From Caldinitratiruptor microaerophilus (GTDB lineage Bacteria > Bacillota > Sulfobacillia > Symbiobacteriales > ZC4RG38), in NCBI RefSeq assembly GCF_025999835.1, contig NZ_AP025628.1:1488001-1552000 (forward strand): a stretch of DNA of 64,000 nucleotides. The letters run 5' to 3'. The notes beneath the pieces are model-generated. The model saw nothing but the letters and a program-made list of their open reading frames with translations, did not search any database and was not told where the DNA came from. Shown here piece after piece: positions 26,479-34,763 of the stretch (the first letter of the stretch is position 1; each line of letters begins with the position of its first letter). Both the position numbers and the translations under genes were made by a program.

Positions 26479-27330
26479 ATGGGACGGGTGCGGGTCGGGA
26501 CCTGCGCGTGGTCGGATCACGAGGCGTTCTATCCGCCGGGGCTGCCGGCGCGCGAGCGGCTGTCGTACTACGCCCGGTTCTTCCGGCTGGTGGAGGTCGA
26601 CAGCACGTTCTACGCGCTCCAGCCGGCCCGCAACTTCGCCCTGTGGGCCGATCGCACCCCGGAAGACTTCCTCTTCAACGTCAAGGCGTACGGGGCCCTC
26701 ACGCGCCACCACCGCCAGCCCCGCCCCGGGGAAGAGGACCTGGGTCAGGTGTTCCGCCGTTTCTCGGAGTCCCTGGCCCCGCTCCGGGCGGCCGGCAAGC
26801 TCCGGGCCGTGCACCTCCAGTTCCCGCCCTGGTTCACGGCCACCCGGGAGAGCGAGTCGTACCTGCGCTACTGCCGCGAGGCGCTCCCCCACGACCTGCT
26901 GGCGGTGGAGTTCCGGCACCGGAGCTGGTTCCACCAGGGGCGGGCGGAAGAGACGCTCCGCTTCCTCCGGGAGCACGAGATGGTCCACGTCGTCTGCGAC
27001 GAGCCCCAGGTGGGCTGGGGCTGCGTGCCGCTCGTGCCGGCGGTGACCCACCCCGGGCTCAGCATCCTCCGCCTGCACGGGCGCAACGCCGCCACGTGGT
27101 ACAAGTCGGGCAAGACCAGCGCCGAGCGGTTCGACTACCTCTACTCCCGGACGGAGCTCGCCGGCCTGCTCGGCGTGGTGCGCCGGCTCGAGGCGGACGC
27201 CGGCGAGGTACACGTCCTGATGAACAACAACCGCAGCAACTACGCGGTCCGCAACGCCCTGGACATGCTGGAGCTCCTGGGCGAGCCGGTGCCGCCGCGG
27301 GACGAGAGCGGCTCGCCGGTCATGGCCTAG
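26479..27330 (+). CDS. DUF72 (YecE-like) protein
   Basis: 283 residues, a TIM-barrel-like DUF72 protein: RVGTCAWSDHEAFYPPG at the start, YYARFFRLVEVDSTFYALQ, FLFNVKAYGALTRHH, LLAVEFRHRSWF and VLMNNNRSNYAVRNAL. The ATG at 26479 has GGAGGAGG upstream. Families of this type are widespread with no assigned reaction. Its location between imuB-like/DUF6504 and dnaE2, on the same strand with short gaps, places it in the SOS operon. Confidence 0.9.
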   Translation: MGRVRVGTCAWSDHEAFYPPGLPARERLSYYARFFRLVEVDSTFYALQPARNFALWADRTPEDFLFNVKAYGALTRHHRQPRPGEEDLGQVFRRFSESLAPLRAAGKLRAVHLQFPPWFTATRESESYLRYCREALPHDLLAVEFRHRSWFHQGRAEETLRFLREHEMVHVVCDEPQVGWGCVPLVPAVTHPGLSILRLHGRNAATWYKSGKTSAERFDYLYSRTELAGLLGVVRRLEADAGEVHVLMNNNRSNYAVRNALDMLELLGEPVPPRDESGSPVMA

Positions 27331-27377
27331 CGCGCGGGCAGAGCCGGCGCACGGACGGTGCAATCGAGGTGAGAGCG

Positions 27378-30300
27378 GTGCAGGGATTCGTCCATCTGCA
27401 CTGTCACTCCCCCTTTTCCTTCCTGGACGGGGCCTCCCGCATCGGCGCCCTGATCGAGGAGGCGGCCGCGCTGGGGATGCCGGCCATCGCCCTGACCGAC
27501 CACGACAACGTCTCCGGGGCGGTCGAGTGGCAGCGCAGGGCGCAGGCCGCGGGGATCCGGCCGATCCAGGGCGCCGAGCTCACCCTGGAGGGCGGGCACC
27601 ACCTCACGCTCCTGGCGACCGGCCCCGAGGGGTACCGTAACCTCAACCGGCTCCTGACGGCGGCCCACCTGGGCTACGTGCCCGGGCCGGGAACCGGCCT
27701 GCCGCACCGCCCGCCGGACTGGGACGAGCGCCGGCGCAGCCCCCGCTGCCCCATGGAATACCTGGAGCGGTACTCGAGCGGGCTCATCGCGCTCTCCGGG
27801 TGCCGGCGCGGGGAGATCCCGTCCCTGATCCTGCGCGGGCGGCTGGCCGAGGCAGAGGCGGCCGCGCGCCGCTACCTGGCGATCTTCGGCCGGGGCAACT
27901 TCTACCTGGAGCTGCAGGCCACCCGGCTGCCCGGGGACCGCGCCCTCCACGGCGCCCTGCGGGACCTGGGCGAGCACCTGGGCATCCCGCTGGTGGCGAC
28001 GGCGAACGTGCACTACCGCCTGCGCGAGGAGTTCCCCGTCCACGACCTCCTCACGTGCGTGCGCACGCGCACGCGGCTCGACGAGGTGCACCCGGAGCGC
28101 CGCCTCAACGCCGAGAACTACCTGAAGCCGCCGGCGGAGATGATCGCCGCGTTCCGGGACTACCCCGGGGCGACGGCGAACACGCTCGCCATCGCCGAGC
28201 GCTGCGAGCCCGTCCTCGACCTGGGGCGGCGCCGGCACCCGGCCTTCCCCGTGCCCGGGGGGAAGCCGGCGATGCAGTACCTGCGCGAGCTCACCTACGC
28301 CGGGGCGCGCCGCCGCTACGGCCGGGTGGAGGGCGAGGTGGCCGCCCGGCTGGAGCACGAGCTGGGGATCATCGAGCGCCTGGGGTTTGCGGACTACTTC
28401 CTCCTGGTGTGGGACGTGTGCCGCCACGCGCGGGAAGAGGGGATCCGCTACGCCGGCCGCGGCTCGGCGGCCGACTCCGTGGTGGCGTACTGCCTCGAGA
28501 TCACGGACGTCGACGCCCTGCGGCGCGGCCTCCTCTTCGAGCGGTTCCTGAGCACCGAGCGCGCGGAGACGCCCGACATCGACGTGGACTTCGACGCCCG
28601 CCACCGGGACCGGGTCGCGGCGTACGTCTTCGAGCGGTACGGAGCGGACCGGGTGGCCGCGGTGGCCACGTACAACACCTTCCAGGCCCGGTCGGCCGTC
28701 CGGGACCTGGGCAAGGCGATGGGCCTGCCCGCCGGGACCGTCGACCGCCTGGCGCGGCGCCTGCCCCTGTTCGCCGGCGCCGGCGACATCGAGCGGGTGG
28801 CGGCCTGCCTGCCGGAGCTGCGCCGGTCGGGAATCCCCTGGGAGCGGCTCGGCGCCCTGGTGAAGGCGGCGGCCGCGGTCGCCGGGCTGCCCCGCCACCT
28901 GGGCACCCACCTGGGAGGCCTGGTCATCAGCCGGGAGCCGCTCGTCGCCGTCAGCCCGCTCGGGTGGGCGGCCAAGGGCGTGCCCGTGGTCCAGTTCGAC
29001 AAGCGGGACGTCGAGGACCTCGGGCTGATCAAGCTGGACCTCCTCTCCCTGCGGACCCTGTCGGCGGTGGAGGACGCGCTCGGCCACCTGGAGCGGGCCG
29101 GCCGGCCACTCGACTACGAGCGGCTGCCCCTGGACGACCCCGAGACCTACCGGATGCTGCGCGCCGGCGACACCGTCGGCGTCTTCCAGCTGGAGTCCCC
29201 GGCCCAGCGGGCGCTCCAGGCCCGCCTGGGTGCGGAGCACCTGGAGGACATCGTGGCCAGCGTGGCGATCATCCGCCCGGGGCCCATCAAGGGCAACATG
29301 GTCGAGCCCTTCCTGGCCCGCCGCCACGGAAGGGAGCCGGTCACGTACCTGCACCCGTCCCTGGAGCCGATCCTCCGCAAGACGTACGGCGTGGTGCTCT
29401 TCCAGGAGCAGGTGATCGAGATCGCGGCCGCCGTCGCCGGCTTCACGCCCGGCGAGGCGGACCAGCTGCGCCGGGTCATGACCCACGCCCGCGACCGGGA
29501 GGAGATGCGGACGATCGGGCAGCGGTTCGTCGAGAAGGCCGTGGCCCGGGGGGTCGACCCGGCGGTGGCCGAAACCATCTTCTCCTACATCCGGGGCTAC
29601 GCCAGCTACGGCTTCTGCGAGGCCCACGCGGCCGCCTTCGCCACGACCGCGTACAAGACGGCGTACCTGGTCCGGCACCACCCCGCCGAGTTCTTCGCCG
29701 CGGTGCTGACGAACCAGCCGATGGGGTACTATCCGCCGCGGGTGATCGTCGAGGAGGCGAAGCGGCGCGGGGTGGCCGTGCTGCCGCCGGACGTGAACCG
29801 GAGCCGGTGGGAGTGGACGGTGGAAGCGTGGCCGGAGAGCCCCGCCGGCGCGATGCGCTGCGGCCTGGGCCAGGTACGGGGCCTCTCCCGGGCCGTGGCC
29901 GATGCCGTGATCCGCGAACGAGAGGCGGGCGGACCGTACCGGAGCCTGGCGGACCTCTGCGCCCGGACCCCGGCGCCGCGCGACGAGCTCGAGGCGCTCA
30001 TCCTGGCCGGAGCGCTCGACAGCCTGAACCCCAACCGCCGGCGCCTCCTCTGGGAGCTCCCCGGGACGCTGGCCGCCGCCCGGGCGGCGGGCGGCGGCCG
30101 GCTCCCCCTCCCCGGCGTGCCCCCGGGCGGCACCGCCGCCGCGGTCCCCGACTTCTCCCCCTGGGAGCGCTTCGTGAAGGAGTACGAGGTCCTCGACGTG
30201 ATGATCGGGCGCCACGCCATGGCGCTGCACCGGCCCAGGCTGGAGGCGCGGGGGTACCGGACCGCCGCGGCGGTCCGCTCACTTGAGACGGGAACGCCCG

Positions 30301-30548
30301 TGCGCGTCGCCGGGCTCGCCATCCGCCCGCACCGCCCGCCGACCCGCTCGGGCCGGATCACCGTGTTCCTGTCGCTCGAGGACGAGACGGGCTTCGTCGA
30401 CGTCACCGTGTGGGAGGACGTGTACCTGCGGTACGGGCACGTGATCTTCCAGGAGCCCATCCCGCCGCTGGCCGTTCAGGGCCGGGTGGAGCGCCGCGGG
30501 CAGGGGGTGTCGGTCATCGCCTCGCAGGTCTGGGAACTGGAGACGTAG
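27378..30548 (+). CDS. dnaE2: Error-prone DNA polymerase III alpha, DnaE2
   Basis: 1056 residues. The PHP domain (FVHLHCHSPFSFLDGASR, ALTDHDN) is followed by the C-family polymerase core with the catalytic PDIDVDF, the KLDLLSL and RPGPIKG segments, then a helix-hairpin-helix and an OB fold near 930-1055. It is shorter than replicative DnaE1 and lacks the C-terminal tau-binding region, as DnaE2 does. GAGGTGA before the GTG at 27378 decides the start over the GTG at 27369. It performs translesion synthesis with ImuB. It ends 6 bp before the convergent gene at 30555. Confidence 0.93.
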   Translation: MQGFVHLHCHSPFSFLDGASRIGALIEEAAALGMPAIALTDHDNVSGAVEWQRRAQAAGIRPIQGAELTLEGGHHLTLLATGPEGYRNLNRLLTAAHLGYVPGPGTGLPHRPPDWDERRRSPRCPMEYLERYSSGLIALSGCRRGEIPSLILRGRLAEAEAAARRYLAIFGRGNFYLELQATRLPGDRALHGALRDLGEHLGIPLVATANVHYRLREEFPVHDLLTCVRTRTRLDEVHPERRLNAENYLKPPAEMIAAFRDYPGATANTLAIAERCEPVLDLGRRRHPAFPVPGGKPAMQYLRELTYAGARRRYGRVEGEVAARLEHELGIIERLGFADYFLLVWDVCRHAREEGIRYAGRGSAADSVVAYCLEITDVDALRRGLLFERFLSTERAETPDIDVDFDARHRDRVAAYVFERYGADRVAAVATYNTFQARSAVRDLGKAMGLPAGTVDRLARRLPLFAGAGDIERVAACLPELRRSGIPWERLGALVKAAAAVAGLPRHLGTHLGGLVISREPLVAVSPLGWAAKGVPVVQFDKRDVEDLGLIKLDLLSLRTLSAVEDALGHLERAGRPLDYERLPLDDPETYRMLRAGDTVGVFQLESPAQRALQARLGAEHLEDIVASVAIIRPGPIKGNMVEPFLARRHGREPVTYLHPSLEPILRKTYGVVLFQEQVIEIAAAVAGFTPGEADQLRRVMTHARDREEMRTIGQRFVEKAVARGVDPAVAETIFSYIRGYASYGFCEAHAAAFATTAYKTAYLVRHHPAEFFAAVLTNQPMGYYPPRVIVEEAKRRGVAVLPPDVNRSRWEWTVEAWPESPAGAMRCGLGQVRGLSRAVADAVIREREAGGPYRSLADLCARTPAPRDELEALILAGALDSLNPNRRRLLWELPGTLAAARAAGGGRLPLPGVPPGGTAAAVPDFSPWERFVKEYEVLDVMIGRHAMALHRPRLEARGYRTAAAVRSLETGTPVRVAGLAIRPHRPPTRSGRITVFLSLEDETGFVDVTVWEDVYLRYGHVIFQEPIPPLAVQGRVERRGQGVSVIASQVWELET

Positions 30549-30554
30549 CGTCGC

Positions 30555-31580
30555 CTACACCGTGCCGGGGGCCTCGCCGGAAGGCGCCGGGCGGTTGAGC
30601 CCCTGCACCACCTGCGCGGCGTGCTGCCCGCAGGCGGTCCGCTGCTGCAACACGGGCTCATACGAAGGGCCGCGCGGCTCCGGCCGGGCGGAACGCCTGA
30701 CGTCATGCCGCCGGCCCGCGTCCTCCCAGAGGAACTCGCCCGGGACCACGAGGAGCCGGTCGGTCTTCTCCAGCACCGCCCGGTCGAAAGATGTCCGCGG
30801 GAAAGCTTCTGCCAGGGCAACCGGGGCAGGGGGCCAGCCGGCCGTCCCGTCGCCGGCCGCCGTCGCGGCCTCGCCCTGCGGCGCCGGCACCTCCAGGAGA
30901 CGCCCGGCCTGCGGCAGGTGGCGGCGCACCTCGGCCAGGAGGCGGCGGGCCGCTGCAGCCAGGATCCCGCTGTACCACAGGTACTGGCCGCTCTCCACGA
31001 GCCAGCGGGCGAGGGGGCGCTCCGGCTTCTCGATGAAGTCCAGCACGCGGTGCACCCCCACGCCGCGGAACTGCGCGATCCGCGGGCCGCAGTGGAGGTA
31101 CCCCAGGCCGGTCTCGGCACGGGTCGGCCGGACGCCGATGGCCACCAGGTGCTCCCCGGCCAGCGCGGCGTGGGCCGCGCCCACGACAGCCGCCCGGAAG
31201 GCGTCGCCGTCCTCAATCCGGTGGCCGGCCGGGACCGCCACCACCACGCACCCGGGGTGGACCCGCTCGAGGTGGAGCCCGGCCAGGGCCAGCGTGGCGG
31301 CCGTTCCCCGGGGCCGGGCCTCGACGAGGAAGTGCTGCGGCGGCACCTCCGGCAGTTCGGCCCGCACCCGGTCGTACAGCCCGGCCCCCGTACAGACGTA
31401 GATGTGCGCCGGGTCCACGAGCCGCGCCATGCGCGCGTAGGCCTGGCGCAGGAGCGTCTCCCCGCCACCGGGAGCAACCAGCCACGCGGGCGGGTGGGCC
31501 CCGTCGCCCGGCCGGGACCGCCCTGCGGTCTCCCCGGCCAGAAGAAGGATCCGCGCCCGCCCGTTCGCCAGCATCCCCAT
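30555..31580 (-). CDS. Degenerate mannose-1-P guanylyltransferase-like protein
   Basis: 341 residues related to ManC-type sugar nucleotidyltransferases: PAGHRIED for the usual PADH, IGVRPTRAETGLGYLH, DFIEKPERPLARW, LWYSGI and GEFLWEDAG are recognisable. The nucleotide-binding signature, normally AGGxGTRLWPLS, reads LAGETAGRSRPGDG, so the key Gly-Thr-Arg triad is lost. After the WEDAG motif the C-terminus no longer resembles the family. It may be an inactive or repurposed paralogue or a decaying gene. The ATG at 31580 follows a GGGGG tract. It is convergent with dnaE2. Confidence 0.6.
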   Translation of the reverse strand: MGMLANGRARILLLAGETAGRSRPGDGAHPPAWLVAPGGGETLLRQAYARMARLVDPAHIYVCTGAGLYDRVRAELPEVPPQHFLVEARPRGTAATLALAGLHLERVHPGCVVVAVPAGHRIEDGDAFRAAVVGAAHAALAGEHLVAIGVRPTRAETGLGYLHCGPRIAQFRGVGVHRVLDFIEKPERPLARWLVESGQYLWYSGILAAAARRLLAEVRRHLPQAGRLLEVPAPQGEAATAAGDGTAGWPPAPVALAEAFPRTSFDRAVLEKTDRLLVVPGEFLWEDAGRRHDVRRSARPEPRGPSYEPVLQQRTACGQHAAQVVQGLNRPAPSGEAPGTV

Positions 31581-31912
31581 ATCCCCCTACTGGCCCAGGA
31601 TGGTCCGATCATGACGTTGCCCCGACGCACCGGCTCCCGGGTCTCTTTCTCTTGCCGGCGGACGCCCCGTGCGAGACGGGACGGCAGGCCCCGCCCGCTC
31701 GCCGGACACGCCCGCCGCGCACGAAGGCGCCTGCGATGGGTTCGCCTCGCATCCGGTCGTTGGTCCGTGTGGCGTCGAGGAAGTTTTTGCTTGGTTGAAT
31801 TCGTCAAGGGGAGTCAGCGCCCCTGCCAGTCCACGCCCTTGTAACGCCGTTGTAACATAACCGGCGTGCGGGCTCTCGTCCCGCTCGCGCCCGGCGTGCC
31901 GGGTACGGGGTG
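31581..31912. other. 332-bp intergenic region with an 11-bp-spaced direct repeat
   Basis: No gene is recognisable. TTGTAAC occurs twice, at 31839-31845 and 31850-31856, 11 bp apart. That is one helical turn, as in OmpR/PhoB-family response-regulator sites. A TTGACG box lies nearby on the minus strand (31796-31801), without a convincing -10. No riboswitch or RNA gene was recognised. Confidence 0.4.
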
Positions 31913-33358
31913 CTAGCGGGTCCGCTCCGCCGCCCGCGGCCCCTCCACGCTGTAGTACCCCGGCTCGGCGGCGCCCAGGGTGAAGCGCAGGCGGCTCGGC
32001 CGGCGGCGGAGCCGGCGCAGCCGGCCGCCGGTGGCGAGATCCGCCAGCTCGGCCGGCGTCCCCGCCGTCACCACGGGGGTGCCGCCGATGCGCTCCCGGA
32101 TCATGCCGGCCGTGTAGTCGTCGATGGTGCGGCCGTCCCCGTCGCGCATCGACACCGCCGGGAGGACGACCAGATCGCCCAGGCCTCCGGGCCGGCCGGC
32201 CGCCTCCAGGAGCGCCATGGTCATGTCCCAGCCCGTGAGGAGGCCGGCGCAGGTGACGGTGTGCCCGTAGAACTCGTTGCGGACGACCAGGACCTCCACG
32301 TCCAGCCCCTCGACCTGCCGCAGGTGCCCGGCGGCGCGCTCGAGGAGCGGCCCTGCCAGCACGCCCGTCACGACGGTGACGCGGCGGGGCGCCGGGAGCT
32401 GGTCCGGCAGGCGAGGCACCACCGACCCGAGCTCCTCGAGGAACAGCCGCACCATGCCCACGCCGTTCTCGAGCTGGTCGTAATTTCCATAGAACGAGGC
32501 CGGCGGCACCTCCTCGCCGGCGAGGAGGTACCACTCGTCGGAGGGGTACACGACCGGGAACCCCCACTCCGGCTGGAGCCGGCGGTGCCAGGCCTCGACC
32601 TGCCGCAGGAGCCGCCGGGCCTCGTCGGGGGTGTAGGTGCGCAGCGGGTAGAGCTTGTCCCGGTAGCGCGTCAGGCCGACGGGCACCACGGAGATCGACA
32701 GGAGGGCCTCCGGGCCCAGGGTGACGAGGTCGGCGATCGACCGGTCGAGGTGCTCGCCGTCGTTCACCCCCGGGCACAGGACCATCTGGGTGTGGTACGA
32801 GATCCCGTGCCGGGCCAGTTCCCGCAGCTTGTCCATGATCCCCCGCGCCTTGTCGGTCCCCATGACGAAGGCGCGGAGGTCGTCGTCCGTGGCGTGGACG
32901 GAGATGTAGAGGGGCGACAGCCGCTGCCGGATGATGCGCTCCCACTGGTCCGCCGGCATGTCCGTGAGGGTGATGAAGTTGCCGTGCAGGAAGCTCAGGC
33001 GGAAGTCGTCGTCCATCAGGTTGAGGCTCGGACGCAGGCCCCGCGGCTGCTGGAAGACGAAGCAGAAGATGCACTTGTTCCGGCACGTGTAGATGCCGTC
33101 GAACGTCGGCTTGCCGCCGAAGTCGACCCCCAGGTCCTCGTCGGCGTCCTTGACCACCCGGGCCGTGACGGTGCTGCCGTCCGGGCGCTCGAAGGTGAGG
33201 GTGACCTCCTCCTCCGCGGAGAGGAAGCGGTAGTCGAGGATGTCCCGGACCGGCTCCCCGCCGATGTGGGTCAGCTTGTCGCCGGGCCGGACGCCGGCGG
33301 CGTCGGCCGGGCTTCCGGGCCGGACGGACTGGACGACGGGACGGGCGATGCGGGCCAC
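31913..33358 (-). CDS. PDZ/radical-SAM-type DUF512 protein
   Basis: 481 residues. An N-terminal PDZ-like domain (VVQSVRPGSPADAAGVRPGD) is followed by a radical-SAM-like barrel with TCRNKCIFCFV, a C-x3-C-x2-C iron-sulphur motif, and a C-terminal DUF512 domain (VTGVLAGPLLER, VRNEFYGHTVTCAGLLTG, PAVSMRDGDG). The family is common in Bacillota, often beside der. Its reaction is unknown. The start codon lies inside the 3' end of the DUF3189 gene on the same strand, an 88-bp overlap, so the two are probably cotranscribed. Confidence 0.88.
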   Translation of the reverse strand: MARIARPVVQSVRPGSPADAAGVRPGDKLTHIGGEPVRDILDYRFLSAEEEVTLTFERPDGSTVTARVVKDADEDLGVDFGGKPTFDGIYTCRNKCIFCFVFQQPRGLRPSLNLMDDDFRLSFLHGNFITLTDMPADQWERIIRQRLSPLYISVHATDDDLRAFVMGTDKARGIMDKLRELARHGISYHTQMVLCPGVNDGEHLDRSIADLVTLGPEALLSISVVPVGLTRYRDKLYPLRTYTPDEARRLLRQVEAWHRRLQPEWGFPVVYPSDEWYLLAGEEVPPASFYGNYDQLENGVGMVRLFLEELGSVVPRLPDQLPAPRRVTVVTGVLAGPLLERAAGHLRQVEGLDVEVLVVRNEFYGHTVTCAGLLTGWDMTMALLEAAGRPGGLGDLVVLPAVSMRDGDGRTIDDYTAGMIRERIGGTPVVTAGTPAELADLATGGRLRRLRRRPSRLRFTLGAAEPGYYSVEGPRAAERTR

Positions 33359-33879
33359 TCCGCTCCCTCCTCGCTGCGAATCCCATTATCGGCAACGGCC
33401 CCCGGACCGTCAACGGACCGCAGGGAAGCGGGCCGGCACCGGGCGACCACCGGCCCGACCAGCGCCCGGAACCGGGGCAGCGCCAGCCATGCCCCCAGGC
33501 CGACCAGGGGCCGGCCGGGCCAGACCAGGCCCAGCCGCCGCGAGAGGAAGCCGCCGATCCGCATCAGGACGTTCGCACACGGGAGGGCCGGGTGCAGCAG
33601 GAGTCCGTCCGGCGCCGCGCCGAAGGCGGCCGCGAAGTCGGCGAGGGCGCGGGCGAGCCGCTCCTTGCCCGCCTCCAGCCCGACCGAGTAGACCGCGTGC
33701 CCGGCGGCGTCGACGCCCATGAAGAGGAAGGTCCCGATCGATCCGTGCGCCAGCTGGTCGAAGTGCGGCTGGGCGAGGATCTGCCGGTAGGTCGGGCGCG
33801 GCGGCAGCCGGCCGAGGTGGAGGTTCGCGGCGGTCACTGACGTGTGGGCGCCGCCGAAGCAATAGTAGACGTGGATCAT
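33271..33879 (-). CDS. DUF3189 family protein 1
   Basis: 202 residues. The core MIHVYYCFGGAHTSVTAAN, HLGRLPPRPTYRQILAQPHFD, GTFLFMGVDAAGHAVYSVG and RIGGFLSRRLGLVWPGRPLV matches DUF3189, a Bacillota family of unknown function. The last 50 residues are Ser/Pro/Ala-rich, run into the DUF512 gene and look like unconstrained readthrough. The ATG overlaps the stop of the second DUF3189-like gene (ATGA). Confidence 0.82.
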   Translation of the reverse strand: MIHVYYCFGGAHTSVTAANLHLGRLPPRPTYRQILAQPHFDQLAHGSIGTFLFMGVDAAGHAVYSVGLEAGKERLARALADFAAAFGAAPDGLLLHPALPCANVLMRIGGFLSRRLGLVWPGRPLVGLGAWLALPRFRALVGPVVARCRPASLRSVDGPGAVADNGIRSEEGAEWPASPVPSSSPSGPEARPTPPASGPATS

Positions 33880-34322
33880 GCGCCGGCGCCGCCGTCCCCC
33901 CGGCCCCGGCGCACCGCCTCCGCCGCGGCCCGCCCGGCGAGACGGGCGTACGCGCTGACGGCCCGGCGCGCGCCGGCGAGCCCCAGCGCCGCCAGCACGG
34001 CCCCGGCCCACGGCGGCTCGTGCACGGCGACGAGGCGGTACGCGGACGGCGGGATGCCGCACACCCGGGCCATGCCGGCAAAGGCCCGCTCCACCACCGC
34101 CGGTGCCGCCCCGGTGGCGCAGGAGTAGACCCGCGTCCCGGCCGGGTCCACCCCCTCCAGCCGCATCCCCGCCTGCGGGCGGAGGAGGTCGGCGGTGCGC
34201 TCCTGCCCGGCCAGGTCCGGCAACAGGGAAGCCGGCGAGGCGGGGGCGTCGCCGGCCGGGCACAGGTGCAGCGCGGCCGCGATCCGGGCGGGAAGCGGGC
34301 GGACGGCGTGGTAGATGACCAC
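33876..34322 (-). CDS. DUF3189 family protein 2
   Basis: 148 residues, a diverged paralogue of the adjacent DUF3189 protein: VVIYHAVRPLPARIAAALHL, MRLEGVDPAGTRVYSCATG and LGLAGARRAVSAYARL. GGAGGG lies 8 bases before the GTG at 34322, making that start likelier than the ATG at 34340. Function is unknown. The two genes form a translationally coupled pair upstream of DUF512. Confidence 0.7.
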   Translation of the reverse strand: MVIYHAVRPLPARIAAALHLCPAGDAPASPASLLPDLAGQERTADLLRPQAGMRLEGVDPAGTRVYSCATGAAPAVVERAFAGMARVCGIPPSAYRLVAVHEPPWAGAVLAALGLAGARRAVSAYARLAGRAAAEAVRRGRGDGGAGA

Positions 34323-34340
34323 CAACCTATCCCTCCGCAT

Positions 34341-34763
34341 ACAGGTTGTCTCAAAACTTCTACCGAAAGGCCCCCATCTCGGCAGGGTCGTTTCCTCCGG
34401 GCGCCGAATAGTTGCGTTCAGACCGCGCCGGGGTTCCGGAACCGTTCCCCGGAATCGGCAGTCCAAGTGCTTGGGACCGCGAAAGGGCCGGTGATCCGCC
34501 AGTCATGCCAGCCATGCGGTATCCGTTTCCGGGTCTGCCGCCACCCGGCCCGGGCCGAGTCCTGGCGCAGTAGGTCAGGGCGAAGGGTGTCCCGTCGTTC
34601 GCCATGGCCACTCGTTCCCGGCGAGGCCCGAACAGCAAGAGACGGAAAGGGCCCGCCGGGGTGCGGTCAGACGCAGTTTGCGCCGCCGTCCAACCGAATA
34701 ACCAGGCCGGGCCGACAGGCACCCTAGCCGGAGGAAGTCAACGCTTCCTGCGGGAGGGCTTTT
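34341..34763. other. 420-bp divergent intergenic region, nothing recognised
   Basis: This lies between the divergent DUF3189 and glycosyltransferase genes. I see no convincing promoter pair, RNA gene or riboswitch. A short palindrome CCGGGGTTCCGGAACCGTTC is at about 34430. The glycosyltransferase start is preceded by CGGGAGGGC. Confidence 0.4.

Noticed and set aside
31581..31912. Possible riboswitch or small RNA upstream of the ManC-like gene
   Set aside because: I compared it with the conserved cores of c-di-GMP, cobalamin, SAM and T-box elements and none fits.
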